A DNA stretch of 64,000 nt from Flaviaestuariibacter flavus (GCF_004337505.1 NZ_SJZI01000042.1:186001-250000), one strand, 5' to 3'. Positions 53,033 through 61,101 are shown, counted from the stretch's first letter. Translations and numbers: made by a program. Notes: generated by a model not told the origin, from the letters alone.

Positions 53033-54631
53033 TTACAGAATGATATTCTGCACGATCTCCGAATGTTCGGGGAAATCAGTGGTGTAGTGCAGCCCGCGGC
53101 TTTCCTTGCGGAAGGAGGCGCCCTTGGTGATCAGGTAGCCCACCGTAATGAGGTTGCGGAGTTCGAGCAGCTGCGGCGACACGGTGGTGCTGCGGTACAG
53201 CTCCTCGGTCTCTTCAAACAGCAGGTCGATGCGCTTCATGGCGCGCTCGAGGCGCACGGTGTTGCGCACGATGCCCACGTAGTCGCTCATCACCTGCTGC
53301 AGTTCCTTGAGGCTTTGCGTGATGAGGATCATCTCCTTGGGCTCCACTGTGCCCGAAGCATTCCAGTCGGGGATGGGCGGTGCGGGCTTCAGCTGGCCGA
53401 TGCGCGCCACCGCATCCAGGTAGCAGCGGTGGGCAAACACCATGGCTTCGAGCAGCGAGTTGCTCGCCAGCCGGTTGGCGCCGTGGAGGCCGGTGGAGGC
53501 ACACTCGCCGCAGGCGTAGAGGTTCTGGATGGAGGAGCGGCCCCATTCGTCGGTTTTGATGCCGCCGCAGCTGTAGTGGGCTGCCGGCGCCACGGGGATC
53601 ATCTGCACCGCCACGTCGATGCCCATGCCCTTGCACTTCTCGTAAATGTTGGGGAAGTGCTCCCTGAATTTTTCCAGGTCCATATGGCGGCAGTCGAGCC
53701 ATACGTGCTCGGTGCCGCCGATCTTCATTTCGTTGTCGATGGCGCGGGCCACGATGTCGCGCGGGGCGAGGTCGCGGCGCGCGTCGTAGCGCTCCATGAA
53801 GGCTTCGCCCTTGCTGTTGCGCAGGATGCCGCCGTCGCCGCGCACGGCCTCGGTGATGAGGAAGGCCTGCCCGCGCTTGCCGGCCTCGTAGAGCGCGGTG
53901 GGGTGAAACTGGATGAACTCCATGTTCTCGATGCGGCCCTTGGCGCGGTACACCATGGCCACGCCGTCGCCGGTGGCGATGGCGGGGTTGGTGGTGGTGC
54001 GGTATACCTGCCCGTTGCCGCCGGTGGCCAGCAGGGTAAGCTGCGCGAGGATCTTCTCGATGCGGTTCGTTTGCATGTTGAGCACGTACACGCCGTAGCA
54101 GCAGCTGTCCGGGGTGCTCTTGGTAACGAGGTAGCCGAGGTGGTGCTGCGTGATGATGTCGACCACGAAGCAGTGCTTGATGATGCTGATGTTGGGTGTG
54201 TTCTCAACGGCGGTCAGCAGCGCGCGCTCCATCTCCTTGCCCGTAACGTCTTTGTAGTGCAGGATGCGGTACTCGGAGTGGCCGCCCTCGCGCCCCAGCT
54301 TGTAGGAGCCTTCGGCGTCCTTGTCAAACTGGGCGCCCCAGTCGATGATTTCCTGCACGCGCGCGGGGCCTTCCTTCACCACGAGCTCCACCACTTCGGG
54401 GTTGCAGAGCCCGTCGCCGGCGATGAGCGTATCCTGGATATGCTTTTCGAAGGAGTCGTGCTCGTTGTCGTTCACCACGGCGATGCCGCCCTGCGCGTAC
54501 TTGGTATTGGTCTCATCGGCCGCGGCCTTGGTGATGATGGTCACCTGCCGGTCGGGGAAGTGCTGCGCCACCTTGAGGGCATAGGTAAGGCCCGCGATGC
54601 CGGAGCCAATGACGAGGAAGTCGGTTTGCAT
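53033..54631 (-). CDS. nadB: L-aspartate oxidase
   Basis: 532 residues. NadB oxidises L-aspartate to iminoaspartate, the first step of NAD synthesis. The FAD-binding opening is FLVIGSGIAGLTYALKVA, then TNTKYAQGGIAVV, GREGGHSEYRILHYKD, GNGQVYRTTTNPAIATGDG, EFIQFHPTALY and HYSCGGIKTDEWGRSSIQNL, all shared with the SdhA/NadB family. RLASNSLLEAMVFAHRC is NadB-like. nadA and nadC are not adjacent. Between it and the acyltransferase is a TGGAATCTG-word repeat (52962-53030). Confidence 0.95.
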   Translation of the reverse strand: MQTDFLVIGSGIAGLTYALKVAQHFPDRQVTIITKAAADETNTKYAQGGIAVVNDNEHDSFEKHIQDTLIAGDGLCNPEVVELVVKEGPARVQEIIDWGAQFDKDAEGSYKLGREGGHSEYRILHYKDVTGKEMERALLTAVENTPNISIIKHCFVVDIITQHHLGYLVTKSTPDSCCYGVYVLNMQTNRIEKILAQLTLLATGGNGQVYRTTTNPAIATGDGVAMVYRAKGRIENMEFIQFHPTALYEAGKRGQAFLITEAVRGDGGILRNSKGEAFMERYDARRDLAPRDIVARAIDNEMKIGGTEHVWLDCRHMDLEKFREHFPNIYEKCKGMGIDVAVQMIPVAPAAHYSCGGIKTDEWGRSSIQNLYACGECASTGLHGANRLASNSLLEAMVFAHRCYLDAVARIGQLKPAPPIPDWNASGTVEPKEMILITQSLKELQQVMSDYVGIVRNTVRLERAMKRIDLLFEETEELYRSTTVSPQLLELRNLITVGYLITKGASFRKESRGLHYTTDFPEHSEIVQNIIL

Positions 54632-54657
54632 ACGTGCACGAATTTACTGGCCGGACG

Positions 54658-54798
54658 GAGTTGAATATCGAATATCGATCAAGGAACTCCGAAAGTTGAA
54701 GGGGAAGAAATATTCAATATTCAATGTTCAATGCTCAAGGCAGGGGAGCCATCACTTGAAAATTGAATATTGAACATTGATTATTGATCATTTGATAC
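54658..54798. repeat. ATTCAATATTCAATG words in inverted order
   Basis: TTGAATATCGAATATCGATC, AATATTCAATATTCAATGTTC and, reversed, TTGAATATTGAACATTGATTATTG. Fills the gap between nadB and the lysoplasmalogenase terminator. Confidence 0.65.
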
Positions 54799-54799
54799 G

Positions 54800-54830
54800 C
54801 AAAGCCCCGACGGGTACCGTCGGGGCTTTG
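54800..54830. terminator. Intrinsic terminator
   Basis: CAAAGCCCCGACGG, loop GTA, CCGTCGGGGCTTTG: 14-bp stem; serves the lysoplasmalogenase gene. Confidence 0.8.
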
Positions 54831-54869
54831 CCACTCGAATTTCGATATTCCCTGATCGATATTCGCTAT

Positions 54870-55589
54870 TCAATTGAGCAGCTCCATCCGCATCGCCTCT
54901 TCGCTCTTCCGCTTCACGGGTGGCGGGGCGGCATGATTGAGCAGGCCGAGGGTGAGCAGCAGCTGGGCAAAGCCGTAAGTGCCCATGACCACGAGGCCGG
55001 CGCCACGGAAGGGCTCGTAAAACCGGTTGAGGGCCAGCGTGGAGTCGGACACGACAAATAGCAGCGCGCCTCCGAAGATGAGCAGCGCCGAGCGCCGGTT
55101 TTTGAGGCGGGCGAGTTGCAGGGCCATGGCCAGCATCATGCTGATGACGGCGCCATACACCAGCACCGGCACGCGCAGCGCTCCCAGGTGCTCCCACAGC
55201 AACGCGATGAGGCATACATAATACGCGACCACCGGCACCAGCGCCACCAGGCGGAAGGCGATTCCCTTGAGCACACGCAGGTGGTTGAAGGCAAGTGCGT
55301 AGGCCAGCTGCGCCACCAGGAAGGCACCGATCCCCCCGAGGAAAAAGTCGGGCGAGCGCACTTCGAACAACAGCAGCACATCACCCAGAAGCGAAGCCGC
55401 GAGCGCGGTGAAGAGCAGGCTCTTGATGCGCGAGCTGCCCTTTGGCGTGGTATACTTCACCATCAGCAGCAGGGTGAGCATCAGGGCCGTCTTGCTGAAC
55501 ACCCGCAGGCTTTCATCCTGCATGTAAATGAACACCCCGTCGGTGACAAGGGCGATGAGGTAGAAGAGGATCCAGTAGGTCTTTTTCAT
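54870..55589 (-). CDS. YhhN/TMEM86-family lysoplasmalogenase
   Basis: 239 residues with about eight membrane helices. Two acidic motifs place it in the YhhN family: ASLLGDVLLLFE and GALLFVVSDSTLALNRF. Human and bacterial members hydrolyse the vinyl-ether bond of lysoplasmalogens; the bacterial substrate is uncertain. The start MKKTYWILFYLIALVTDG lies next to a GATGTC repeat. Confidence 0.88.
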   Translation of the reverse strand: MKKTYWILFYLIALVTDGVFIYMQDESLRVFSKTALMLTLLLMVKYTTPKGSSRIKSLLFTALAASLLGDVLLLFEVRSPDFFLGGIGAFLVAQLAYALAFNHLRVLKGIAFRLVALVPVVAYYVCLIALLWEHLGALRVPVLVYGAVISMMLAMALQLARLKNRRSALLIFGGALLFVVSDSTLALNRFYEPFRGAGLVVMGTYGFAQLLLTLGLLNHAAPPPVKRKSEEAMRMELLN

Positions 55590-55592
55590 TTT

Positions 55593-55675
55593 TTGATCTC
55601 CGATGTCGGATATAGATAAAATAAAATTACGGGCTACTGCAAATCAGACATCCGGCTTCAGACATCCGACATCAC
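55593..55675. repeat. GATGTC inverted pair
   Basis: ATCTCCGATGTCGGATATAG and AAATCAGACATCCGGCTTCAGACATCCGACATC. The last four codons and stop of ispG (MSDV and TGA) fall in this repeat. Confidence 0.7.
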
Positions 55676-57748
55676 TCCCGCCGGCTCCACCCAGGCCCCC
55701 GCTTCCTTCAGCAGGTTGATGAGTTCTTCCACGGCCACTTCGCTGGGCACGTTGCGCTTCACCACTTCCCTGCCCTGGTAGAGCGTGATCTTGCCCGGGC
55801 CGGAACCCACATACCCGAAGTCGGCGTCGGCCATCTCGCCCGGACCGTTCACGATGCAACCCATGATGGCGATCTTGACGCCCTTCAGGTGGTTGGTGAC
55901 GGCGCGGATCTTCGCGGTCGTTTCCTGGAGGTCAAAGAGCGTGCGGCCGCAGGAGGGACAGGAGATGTATTCGGTCTTCGAGATCCGCGTGCGCGTGGCC
56001 TGCAGGATCGAAAAGGCGGTATGGTTGAGAAAGCGTTCGGCGCTGTCGGCGCCGGTTGTATACCTGCGGCCCGAGAGTGTGTTGTACTGATCGAACACTG
56101 CATACGATGCTGCGCTCATGCCCAGGCAGATGCCATCGCCGATGCCGTCGAGCAGCAGCGCACCGGCTTCCACACCGAAGTGTACGAGGTGCTCGTCGGC
56201 CGTTTGCCAGTTGGAGTCGGTGATGAGAACGACGGGATTGCGCACGCCTTTCAGGTCAAGATCCACCACGAGCCGGCGCACCGACTGCACCGCGTTCTTA
56301 TTGGTGCTGCTGACGCACAATACCACCGAAGGATCGTTGGCGATGGCTTCGAGGTGCGGCGATAGTTCACCGTCGTTGTGCGCGTCGAGCATCACGAAGT
56401 TGAGCGTGGCGCTCTTCGCCATGGCCGATGCAAAGCCAGCATCGTCGAAGATGGGAAAATATTTTTCGAGCACGTCTTCGGCTTCGATGGCGTGTTGCTC
56501 GATGGTCTGCTCCCAGGTGGCGGGGTATTGAATCACGCGCAGCGTGCCCGGCAGCGCGAAGCCGATGGGCAGGTGGCCGGTGAAGATGAAGTCGGCCGCC
56601 GTATCGGCGATGGCCCATTTGTCGGTAGCCTCGTTGTAGCTATAGCCGACATGCCGCAGGTCGGCGGGCGCGATGGCCGCGAGCTTGCTCAGGTCGGCGA
56701 TGACGACGGGCACGTTGTGGCCGCCGATATGGGTGACGGCGAAGGATGCTCTTCGTTTATAAGAGTATGGATCGTACGTCAGACCTCCAGACCCATCCCC
56801 CAGCCCCTTCCCAAGGGGAAGGGATGCTTCACCCCTCCCTTCGGGAGGGGCCGGGGGTGGCTCTTGCACGGTGTATCGTTTCACCAGATCCTTGCAAACA
56901 GGTATCTCCAGCTCCGGGTCCTCCGTCAGCGACACGCGGATGGTATCGCCGATGCCGTCTTCCAGCAGGGTGCCGATGCCGATAGCGCTCTTGATGCGGC
57001 CTTCCTCGCCGTCGCCGGCCTCCGTGACGCCCAGGTGCAGCGGGTAGCATTCGCCGAACTCCTCCTGCATCTGGCGGATGAGGAGGCGGTAGGCCTGCAC
57101 CATCACCTGCGGGTTGCTGCTCTTCATCGACAGCACCACCTGGTGGTAGTCTTCGGCGCGGGCGATGCGGAGAAATTCCATGGCGCTCTCCACCATACCC
57201 ATGGGCGTGTCGCCGTAGCGGCTCATGATGCGGTCGGAGAGGGAGCCGTGGTTGGTGCCGATGCGCATGGCGGTGCCGTGCTCTTTGCAGATGCGCACCA
57301 GCGGTGTAAAACGCTCGCGGATGCGGTCGATCTCGGTGGCATATTCGGCGTCGGTATAATCAATGGTCTCGAACTTCTTCTTGTCCACGTAGTTGCCCGG
57401 GTTTACGCGCACCTTCTCCACGATGCGGGCCGCGATCTCGGCGGCGTTGGGCGTGAAGTGGATATCCGCCACCAGCGGGGTGTTGTAGCCCCGGCGGTGC
57501 AGCTCGTCGCGGATGGCCTTCAGGTTTTCGGCCTCCTTCTTCGACGGTGCGGTGATGCGCACGAGCTCGGCGCCGGCCTCGATGCAGCGGATCGTCTGCT
57601 CCACGGTGGCCAGCGTGTCCATCGTGTCGGTGGTGGTCATCGTCTGCACGCGGATGGGGTGGTGGCCGCCGATCCAAAGGTCGCCGATGCGCACGGGGCG
57701 GGTCTTCAGGCGCTTATAGGAAGTGAGGGATTCGGTGTAATACTGCAT
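55658..57748 (-). CDS. ispG: 4-hydroxy-3-methylbut-2-enyl-diphosphate synthase, long form
   Basis: 696 residues. IspG reduces MEcPP to HMBPP in the MEP isoprenoid pathway, with a 4Fe-4S cluster. N-terminal TIM barrel: PVRIGDLWIGGHHPIRVQTM, LVADIHFTPNAA, RVNPGNYV, GTNHGSLSDRI. C-terminal cluster domain: EYISCPSCGRTLFDL and IAIMGCIVNGPGE. As in Chlamydia and plants, an extra domain separates them. At about residues 295-320 (EPPPAPPEGRGEASLPLGKG and after) the frame reads through a GC-rich palindromic repeat. The start is the ATG of MQYYTESLT. The stop is inside a GATGTC repeat. Confidence 0.94.
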   Translation of the reverse strand: MQYYTESLTSYKRLKTRPVRIGDLWIGGHHPIRVQTMTTTDTMDTLATVEQTIRCIEAGAELVRITAPSKKEAENLKAIRDELHRRGYNTPLVADIHFTPNAAEIAARIVEKVRVNPGNYVDKKKFETIDYTDAEYATEIDRIRERFTPLVRICKEHGTAMRIGTNHGSLSDRIMSRYGDTPMGMVESAMEFLRIARAEDYHQVVLSMKSSNPQVMVQAYRLLIRQMQEEFGECYPLHLGVTEAGDGEEGRIKSAIGIGTLLEDGIGDTIRVSLTEDPELEIPVCKDLVKRYTVQEPPPAPPEGRGEASLPLGKGLGDGSGGLTYDPYSYKRRASFAVTHIGGHNVPVVIADLSKLAAIAPADLRHVGYSYNEATDKWAIADTAADFIFTGHLPIGFALPGTLRVIQYPATWEQTIEQHAIEAEDVLEKYFPIFDDAGFASAMAKSATLNFVMLDAHNDGELSPHLEAIANDPSVVLCVSSTNKNAVQSVRRLVVDLDLKGVRNPVVLITDSNWQTADEHLVHFGVEAGALLLDGIGDGICLGMSAASYAVFDQYNTLSGRRYTTGADSAERFLNHTAFSILQATRTRISKTEYISCPSCGRTLFDLQETTAKIRAVTNHLKGVKIAIMGCIVNGPGEMADADFGYVGSGPGKITLYQGREVVKRNVPSEVAVEELINLLKEAGAWVEPAGVMSDV
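56790..56862. repeat. Palindromic element inserted in frame in ispG
   Basis: Two hairpins, CCCCTTCCCAAGGGGAAGGG and CCCCTCCCTTCGGGAGGGG, are enclosed by CCCATCCCCCAG and GGCCGGGGGTGG arms. It encodes a Pro/Gly-rich segment at the boundary of the IspG barrel and insert domain. A related CCCCTCACCCCCGACCCCTT unit is intergenic at 3673-3712. Confidence 0.7.
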
Positions 57749-57757
57749 GGAACACAA

Positions 57758-57844
57758 AGGTAATGTGCTAATGTGCTAATGGGGTAATGTGCTAAAGGGG
57801 AATAAGTTAATGCGGTAATGTGGTAATGTGGTAATGCGGTTATG
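57758..57844. repeat. Octamer array, TAATGCGG orientation
   Basis: AGGTAATGTGCTAATGTGCTAATGGGG...TAATGCGGTAATGTGGTAATGTGGTAATGCGG: about nine 8-bp units, some interrupted. Lies directly upstream of the ispG start and pairs with 58325-58357. Confidence 0.8.
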
Positions 57845-57870
57845 GGGTTTCGGTGCCGCGTACGCTGCCG

Positions 57871-58290
57871 TTCCTGCATTTTACTGTATCGTCGGAGCAA
57901 CTGACACTGCCGTTCTTTCAACTTACAATGTTGTTTTCGCAATTAACAGTGCTGTTTTCGAAACCTACATGATCGTTTTTGCAACTGACATGACCGTTTT
58001 CGATGCTGACACGGCCGTTCTGGCAGTTTACACTGCCGTTATTGCATTTTACAGGGCCGTTGGAGCAACTTACAGTGCCGTTTACTACCTGATTGGTCAC
58101 TTTTTCGAACCGGCGACCGTCTTAGAACAGTCTGCCTGACACTTTTACCGAATGGCAGGTGTCTCGGAGCACCTGTCACCCACTTTAGCGCAGTTGTCCT
58201 GACGCTTTTACCGGCTGGAAGCCATCTCGGAGCAACTGACACACGTCTTAGGGTAGTTGAAAGTGTACTTGGAGTGATTGGAAGTAGTCC
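57871..58290. repeat. 21-bp minisatellite with a 63-bp higher-order part
   Basis: Ten units of exactly 21 bp (57871-58080), consensus about TTnTnGCAACTTACACTGCCG, diverged but in strict register. Further on, CCTGAC(A/G)CTTTTACCG (58135, 58198) and TCTCGGAGCA(A/C)CTG repeat with a 63-bp period, three units. Both strands stay open in one frame because the period is a multiple of three; the reading TAVxAxY (plus) or NGxVxCx (minus) is repeat-derived. No promoter or homology supports a protein. Confidence 0.8.
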
Positions 58291-58324
58291 CGGGGATGGT
58301 GGAGGTTTTCTGAAAGCCCTTCAG

Positions 58325-58357
58325 CGCATTACCGCATTATCACATTACCGCATTACT
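58325..58357. repeat. Octamer array, ATTACCGC orientation
   Basis: GCATTACCGCATTATCACATTACCGCATTAC, ending 8 bp before the batC stop. Together with 57758-57844 it brackets the minisatellite as an inverted pair. Confidence 0.8.
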
Positions 58358-58364
58358 ACTTTCG

Positions 58365-58907
58365 CTACCAGTCCTTACTCTGTTTATTCCCCCCGCCCTT
58401 ATCCTGCCGGGCCTGCTGGAGCTTGCGTTCCTTGTCCTGGAGGTCTTTGAGCTTTTTGTCGGCGTTGGAGCTGTTCTTGTCCTGTCCGCCGCCACCGCCG
58501 CCGCCCTGCTTCAGCTCGGAGAGGGCTTTTTGGAGGTTGTCGCGGGCTTCCTTGTCGTAGGGGGCGAGGCGCAGGGCCGACTTATAGGCGTCGATGCTTT
58601 GCTCGATGGCTTTTTGCTTGGAGTAGACGACCCCGGTATTGTAAAAGGCTTTTTCGCGCAGCGATGCGTCGCCGGCGAGGGTGAGGGGTGCCAGGATGGC
58701 CAGGGCCTCGTCGTAGCGGTTTTGTTTGATGAGGGCATTGGCGAGGTTGTACTGCGCCACCGGGTTTTCGCCGGCGCGGCGGTACTGGCTTTCGGCCATC
58801 GTCCAGTCGCCGTTGCGGTAGGCGGCATTGCCGGCGCGGATGGCGTCCTGCTGGGCGCCGGCGCCGAGGGTGGCCAGGAGCAGGAGGAGCAGCGGGAGGA
58901 TCCTCAT
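58365..58907 (-). CDS. batC: BatC-like TPR protein
   Basis: 180 residues with a signal peptide (MRILPLLLLLLATLGAGA), then TPR units (AGNAAYRNGDWTMAESQYRR, AQYNLANALIKQNRYDEALA, AFYNTGVVYSKQKAIEQSID, ALRLAPYDKEARDNLQKALS) and a disordered Gly/Lys/Gln-rich tail. This matches BatC of the Bacteroides aerotolerance operon. Its ATG overlaps the batB stop by 4 bp (ATGA), so translation is coupled. Confidence 0.85.
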   Translation of the reverse strand: MRILPLLLLLLATLGAGAQQDAIRAGNAAYRNGDWTMAESQYRRAGENPVAQYNLANALIKQNRYDEALAILAPLTLAGDASLREKAFYNTGVVYSKQKAIEQSIDAYKSALRLAPYDKEARDNLQKALSELKQGGGGGGGQDKNSSNADKKLKDLQDKERKLQQARQDKGGGNKQSKDW

Positions 58908-59941
58908 TTCTTTACTTTTTTGGGTTTGGCGGCACGGACCTTCCGGCGCTCGGGAATAAAGGCTTCGATGGCCAGCAGTCCCAGCATGGGGCCGACGAGC
59001 CAGAAGTAAAAGGTTTCGTAGCTGAGGAGGCGTTTGTCGATGAGCGTGGTGCTTTTCACCGTCGACAGCTGGGCCTGCAGCTGGGCGGCCGCGCCGTTGG
59101 GTTCGTTGAGCAGCACGTAGCGGCCCTTGCCGGTGGCGGCGATCTGCTGCAGCAGCGGCTGGTTGAGGCGCGAGATGACGGTGTTGCCGGCCTCGTCTTT
59201 CTTGAGGCCTTTGGTGGCGGGGTCGATGATGGTGGTGCCGGCGGGCGAGCCGATGCCGACGGTGTTGATCATCACGCCCTGGTCGCTGAGGTCCTGGGCG
59301 GCCTTGAGGGCTTCCTCGTCGTGGGTTTCGCCGTCGGTGAGGAGGGTAACGGTGCGGTAACGGCCGCCCTCTTTGCCAAAGGCAAGGCCGCACTGGTTGA
59401 GGGCTTCACCGATAGCGGTGCCTTGCCCGGCCACCTGGCCCGGGTTGGCCGACTCGATAAAGAGGCGCGCCGCGCTGGCATCGTAGGTGAGGGGCAGCTG
59501 GGCATAGGCGTGGCCGGCGAAGACGATGAGGGCCACGCGGTCGTTGCGGCGTGCCTTGAGCAGCTGGAGCATCAGGCTTTTGGCGGCCTGCAGGCGCGAG
59601 GGGGCTACGTCGGTGGCGAGCATGGAGTTGCTTACGTCGAGGGCAAACACGTGGTCGATGCCCGTGCGGGCTTCGAGGTCGCCGCCCGAGGGGCGCCGCG
59701 GGTTGGCAAAGGCGATGATGCCGAGCGCCAGGGCCGTGAGGGCGAGGGCAAAACGCAGCGATTTGCGGTGCCGCGTGTAGCCGGGGAGAAGGCGTGCGCG
59801 CATCTCCGGCGTACCCAGCTCGAGCAGCGCGAGCCGCCGCCGCCGCAGGTACAGCCCGTACAAGAGCAGCAGCACCGGCAGCATTGCCAGCGCATACAGC
59901 GCCCAGGGGCGTTCGAATTGAATGTCGAAGGGAAGCTCCAT
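58904..59941 (-). CDS. batB: BatB-like von Willebrand factor A membrane protein
   Basis: 345 residues. Two N-terminal membrane helices (ALYALAMLPVLLLLYGLYL, SLRFALALTALALGIIAF), a vWA domain with MIDAS DVSNSM, TYD and TDGETHDEE, and a C-terminal membrane helix (FYFWLVGPMLGLLAIEAF). The arrangement is that of BatB. batA, batD and a moxR gene are not next to it, so the cluster is reduced to two genes here. Confidence 0.87.
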   Translation of the reverse strand: MELPFDIQFERPWALYALAMLPVLLLLYGLYLRRRRLALLELGTPEMRARLLPGYTRHRKSLRFALALTALALGIIAFANPRRPSGGDLEARTGIDHVFALDVSNSMLATDVAPSRLQAAKSLMLQLLKARRNDRVALIVFAGHAYAQLPLTYDASAARLFIESANPGQVAGQGTAIGEALNQCGLAFGKEGGRYRTVTLLTDGETHDEEALKAAQDLSDQGVMINTVGIGSPAGTTIIDPATKGLKKDEAGNTVISRLNQPLLQQIAATGKGRYVLLNEPNGAAAQLQAQLSTVKSTTLIDKRLLSYETFYFWLVGPMLGLLAIEAFIPERRKVRAAKPKKVKK

Positions 59942-59973
59942 AGCCGCGTTTCTGTAAATATCAGACCAAAAAC

Positions 59974-60108
59974 TTAATGCGGTAATGCGGTAATGTGATA
60001 ATGCGGTAAATAGAAGCCGCTTCCCGGGAAGCGGCTTCTATTTGGTATCAGAACCTCAGATTATTACCACATTACCACATTACCGCATTATCACATTACC
60101 GCATTATT
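59974..60108. repeat. Inverted octamer arrays around a terminator
   Basis: Left array TAATGCGGTAATGCGGTAATGTGATAATGCGG (59975-60007), hairpin TAGAAGCCGCTTCCCGGGAAGCGGCTTCTA (60011-60040), right array ATTACCACATTACCACATTACCGCATTATC and onward. The right array contains the complement of the stop codon of the next gene (60104). Confidence 0.8.
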
Positions 60109-60883
60109 TCTTCCCTTCCAGGTAGCCCAGGTGCTGGAGCATCTCTTTGAGCATACCGAGGCCGGTGGCGCGGGCATTGGGTTTTTCGGTGTGGAAGTTC
60201 ATGGCGAAGAAGTAGGGGTGGTTGTTTTCCTCTACCCAGCCGGTGTACCATACGAGGGTGCCGGCGGAGCCGCGGGTTTCGCCCGACTTCCAGGCAAGAC
60301 GGTATTTACTGGTGTTTTCGCGCTGCATCGCTTTTTTCACCAGCTCCTGGTTCAGTTTGAAAAAGGGAAGCTGGTTGAAGTAAAGGCGCTTGACAAGACC
60401 GAGCTGCTCGTCGGCTTTCACGCGGAGGGAGCCGTCGAAGGCGGCGCTGTCGCCGGGGGCGAGCTTGCGGCTGCCGTAGCCGAGGGAGTCGGTCCAGCGC
60501 TGGAGCGTGTCGTGGCCGATGCGGCGGGCGAGCTCGGCGAAGAAGGGCGCGCAGTCGCCCTGGAAGGCGGCGCTGAAGGTAGGGTTGGCGTCGGCCCCGC
60601 AGGCGACGGGGAGGCGGGCCGTGTCGCTGGCGAGGGCGCCGGTTTGCAGGCCTGCGAGGCCGGAGACGATGTCGAAGGTCTGGGCGGGCGCGTAGGCGGA
60701 GTCGCGGTAGCGGGCCAGGTTGTAGAGCACGAACTGGCCGTCGGCATTGTTCATCACGGCAAAGGTGCCGGTGGCGTTGTTTTTCGAGAAATATTGACCG
60801 AGCGAATCGTCGGTGGTGACGTTGTTGGTGGAGCAGCCGGCCAGCATAATGGTGGCGGTGGCAAAAGCGAGAATGGTGCGCAT
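60104..60883 (-). CDS. Class D beta-lactamase-like lipoprotein with degenerate active site
   Basis: 259 residues; lipobox IMLAGC (Cys17). Overall it aligns with OXA-type enzymes: PAQTFDIVSGLAGLQTG, FFAELARRIGHDTLQRWTDSLGYG, LRVKADEQLGLVKRLYFNQLPF and WKSGETRGSAGTLVWYTGWVE. But the catalytic S-x-x-K is Q-T-F-D (Gln68, Asp71), S-x-V is D-C-A, and YGN is YGS; only K-S-G remains of K-T-G. Acylation by beta-lactams in the normal way is therefore unlikely. It could bind peptidoglycan or act as a sensor. The start is the ATG of MRTILAFATATIM. Confidence 0.82.
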   Translation of the reverse strand: MRTILAFATATIMLAGCSTNNVTTDDSLGQYFSKNNATGTFAVMNNADGQFVLYNLARYRDSAYAPAQTFDIVSGLAGLQTGALASDTARLPVACGADANPTFSAAFQGDCAPFFAELARRIGHDTLQRWTDSLGYGSRKLAPGDSAAFDGSLRVKADEQLGLVKRLYFNQLPFFKLNQELVKKAMQRENTSKYRLAWKSGETRGSAGTLVWYTGWVEENNHPYFFAMNFHTEKPNARATGLGMLKEMLQHLGYLEGKK

Positions 60884-60964
60884 GGCCGCAAAGGTCCGTG
60901 AAGAATTGCGAATATTGAATAACGAATATCGAAGGATGGTAGGTCGCGGAGCGACAGCGTAGCT

Positions 60965-61101
60965 GTCATTGCGAGCGGAGCGAAGCAAACTCCGGATTTA
61001 CGCAGAGTGGATGTAGCCGAAACGAGTTGCGCGTTGAAACTCTTACCGGCTACAGTCAGTCTTCAAGTCGGGGAGTTTGCTTCGCTCCGCTCGCAATGAC
61101 G
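60965..61101. repeat. Repeat element family 2, copy 2
   Basis: GTCATTGCGAGCGGAGCGAA...GGAGTTTGCTTCGCTCCGCTC and GCAATGAC; the inside is the reverse complement of the copy at 7205-7341 with about the same length (137 bp). It fills much of the 335-bp gap before the next gene. Confidence 0.75.

Noticed and set aside
57828..58139. A 103-codon frame through the minisatellite
   Set aside because: It stays open because 21 is divisible by three; the other strand is open too. It begins in octamer repeats, and there is no homology or promoter.
57871..58290. CRISPR array
   Set aside because: The units are contiguous and diverged, with no spacers, and no cas gene is in the window.
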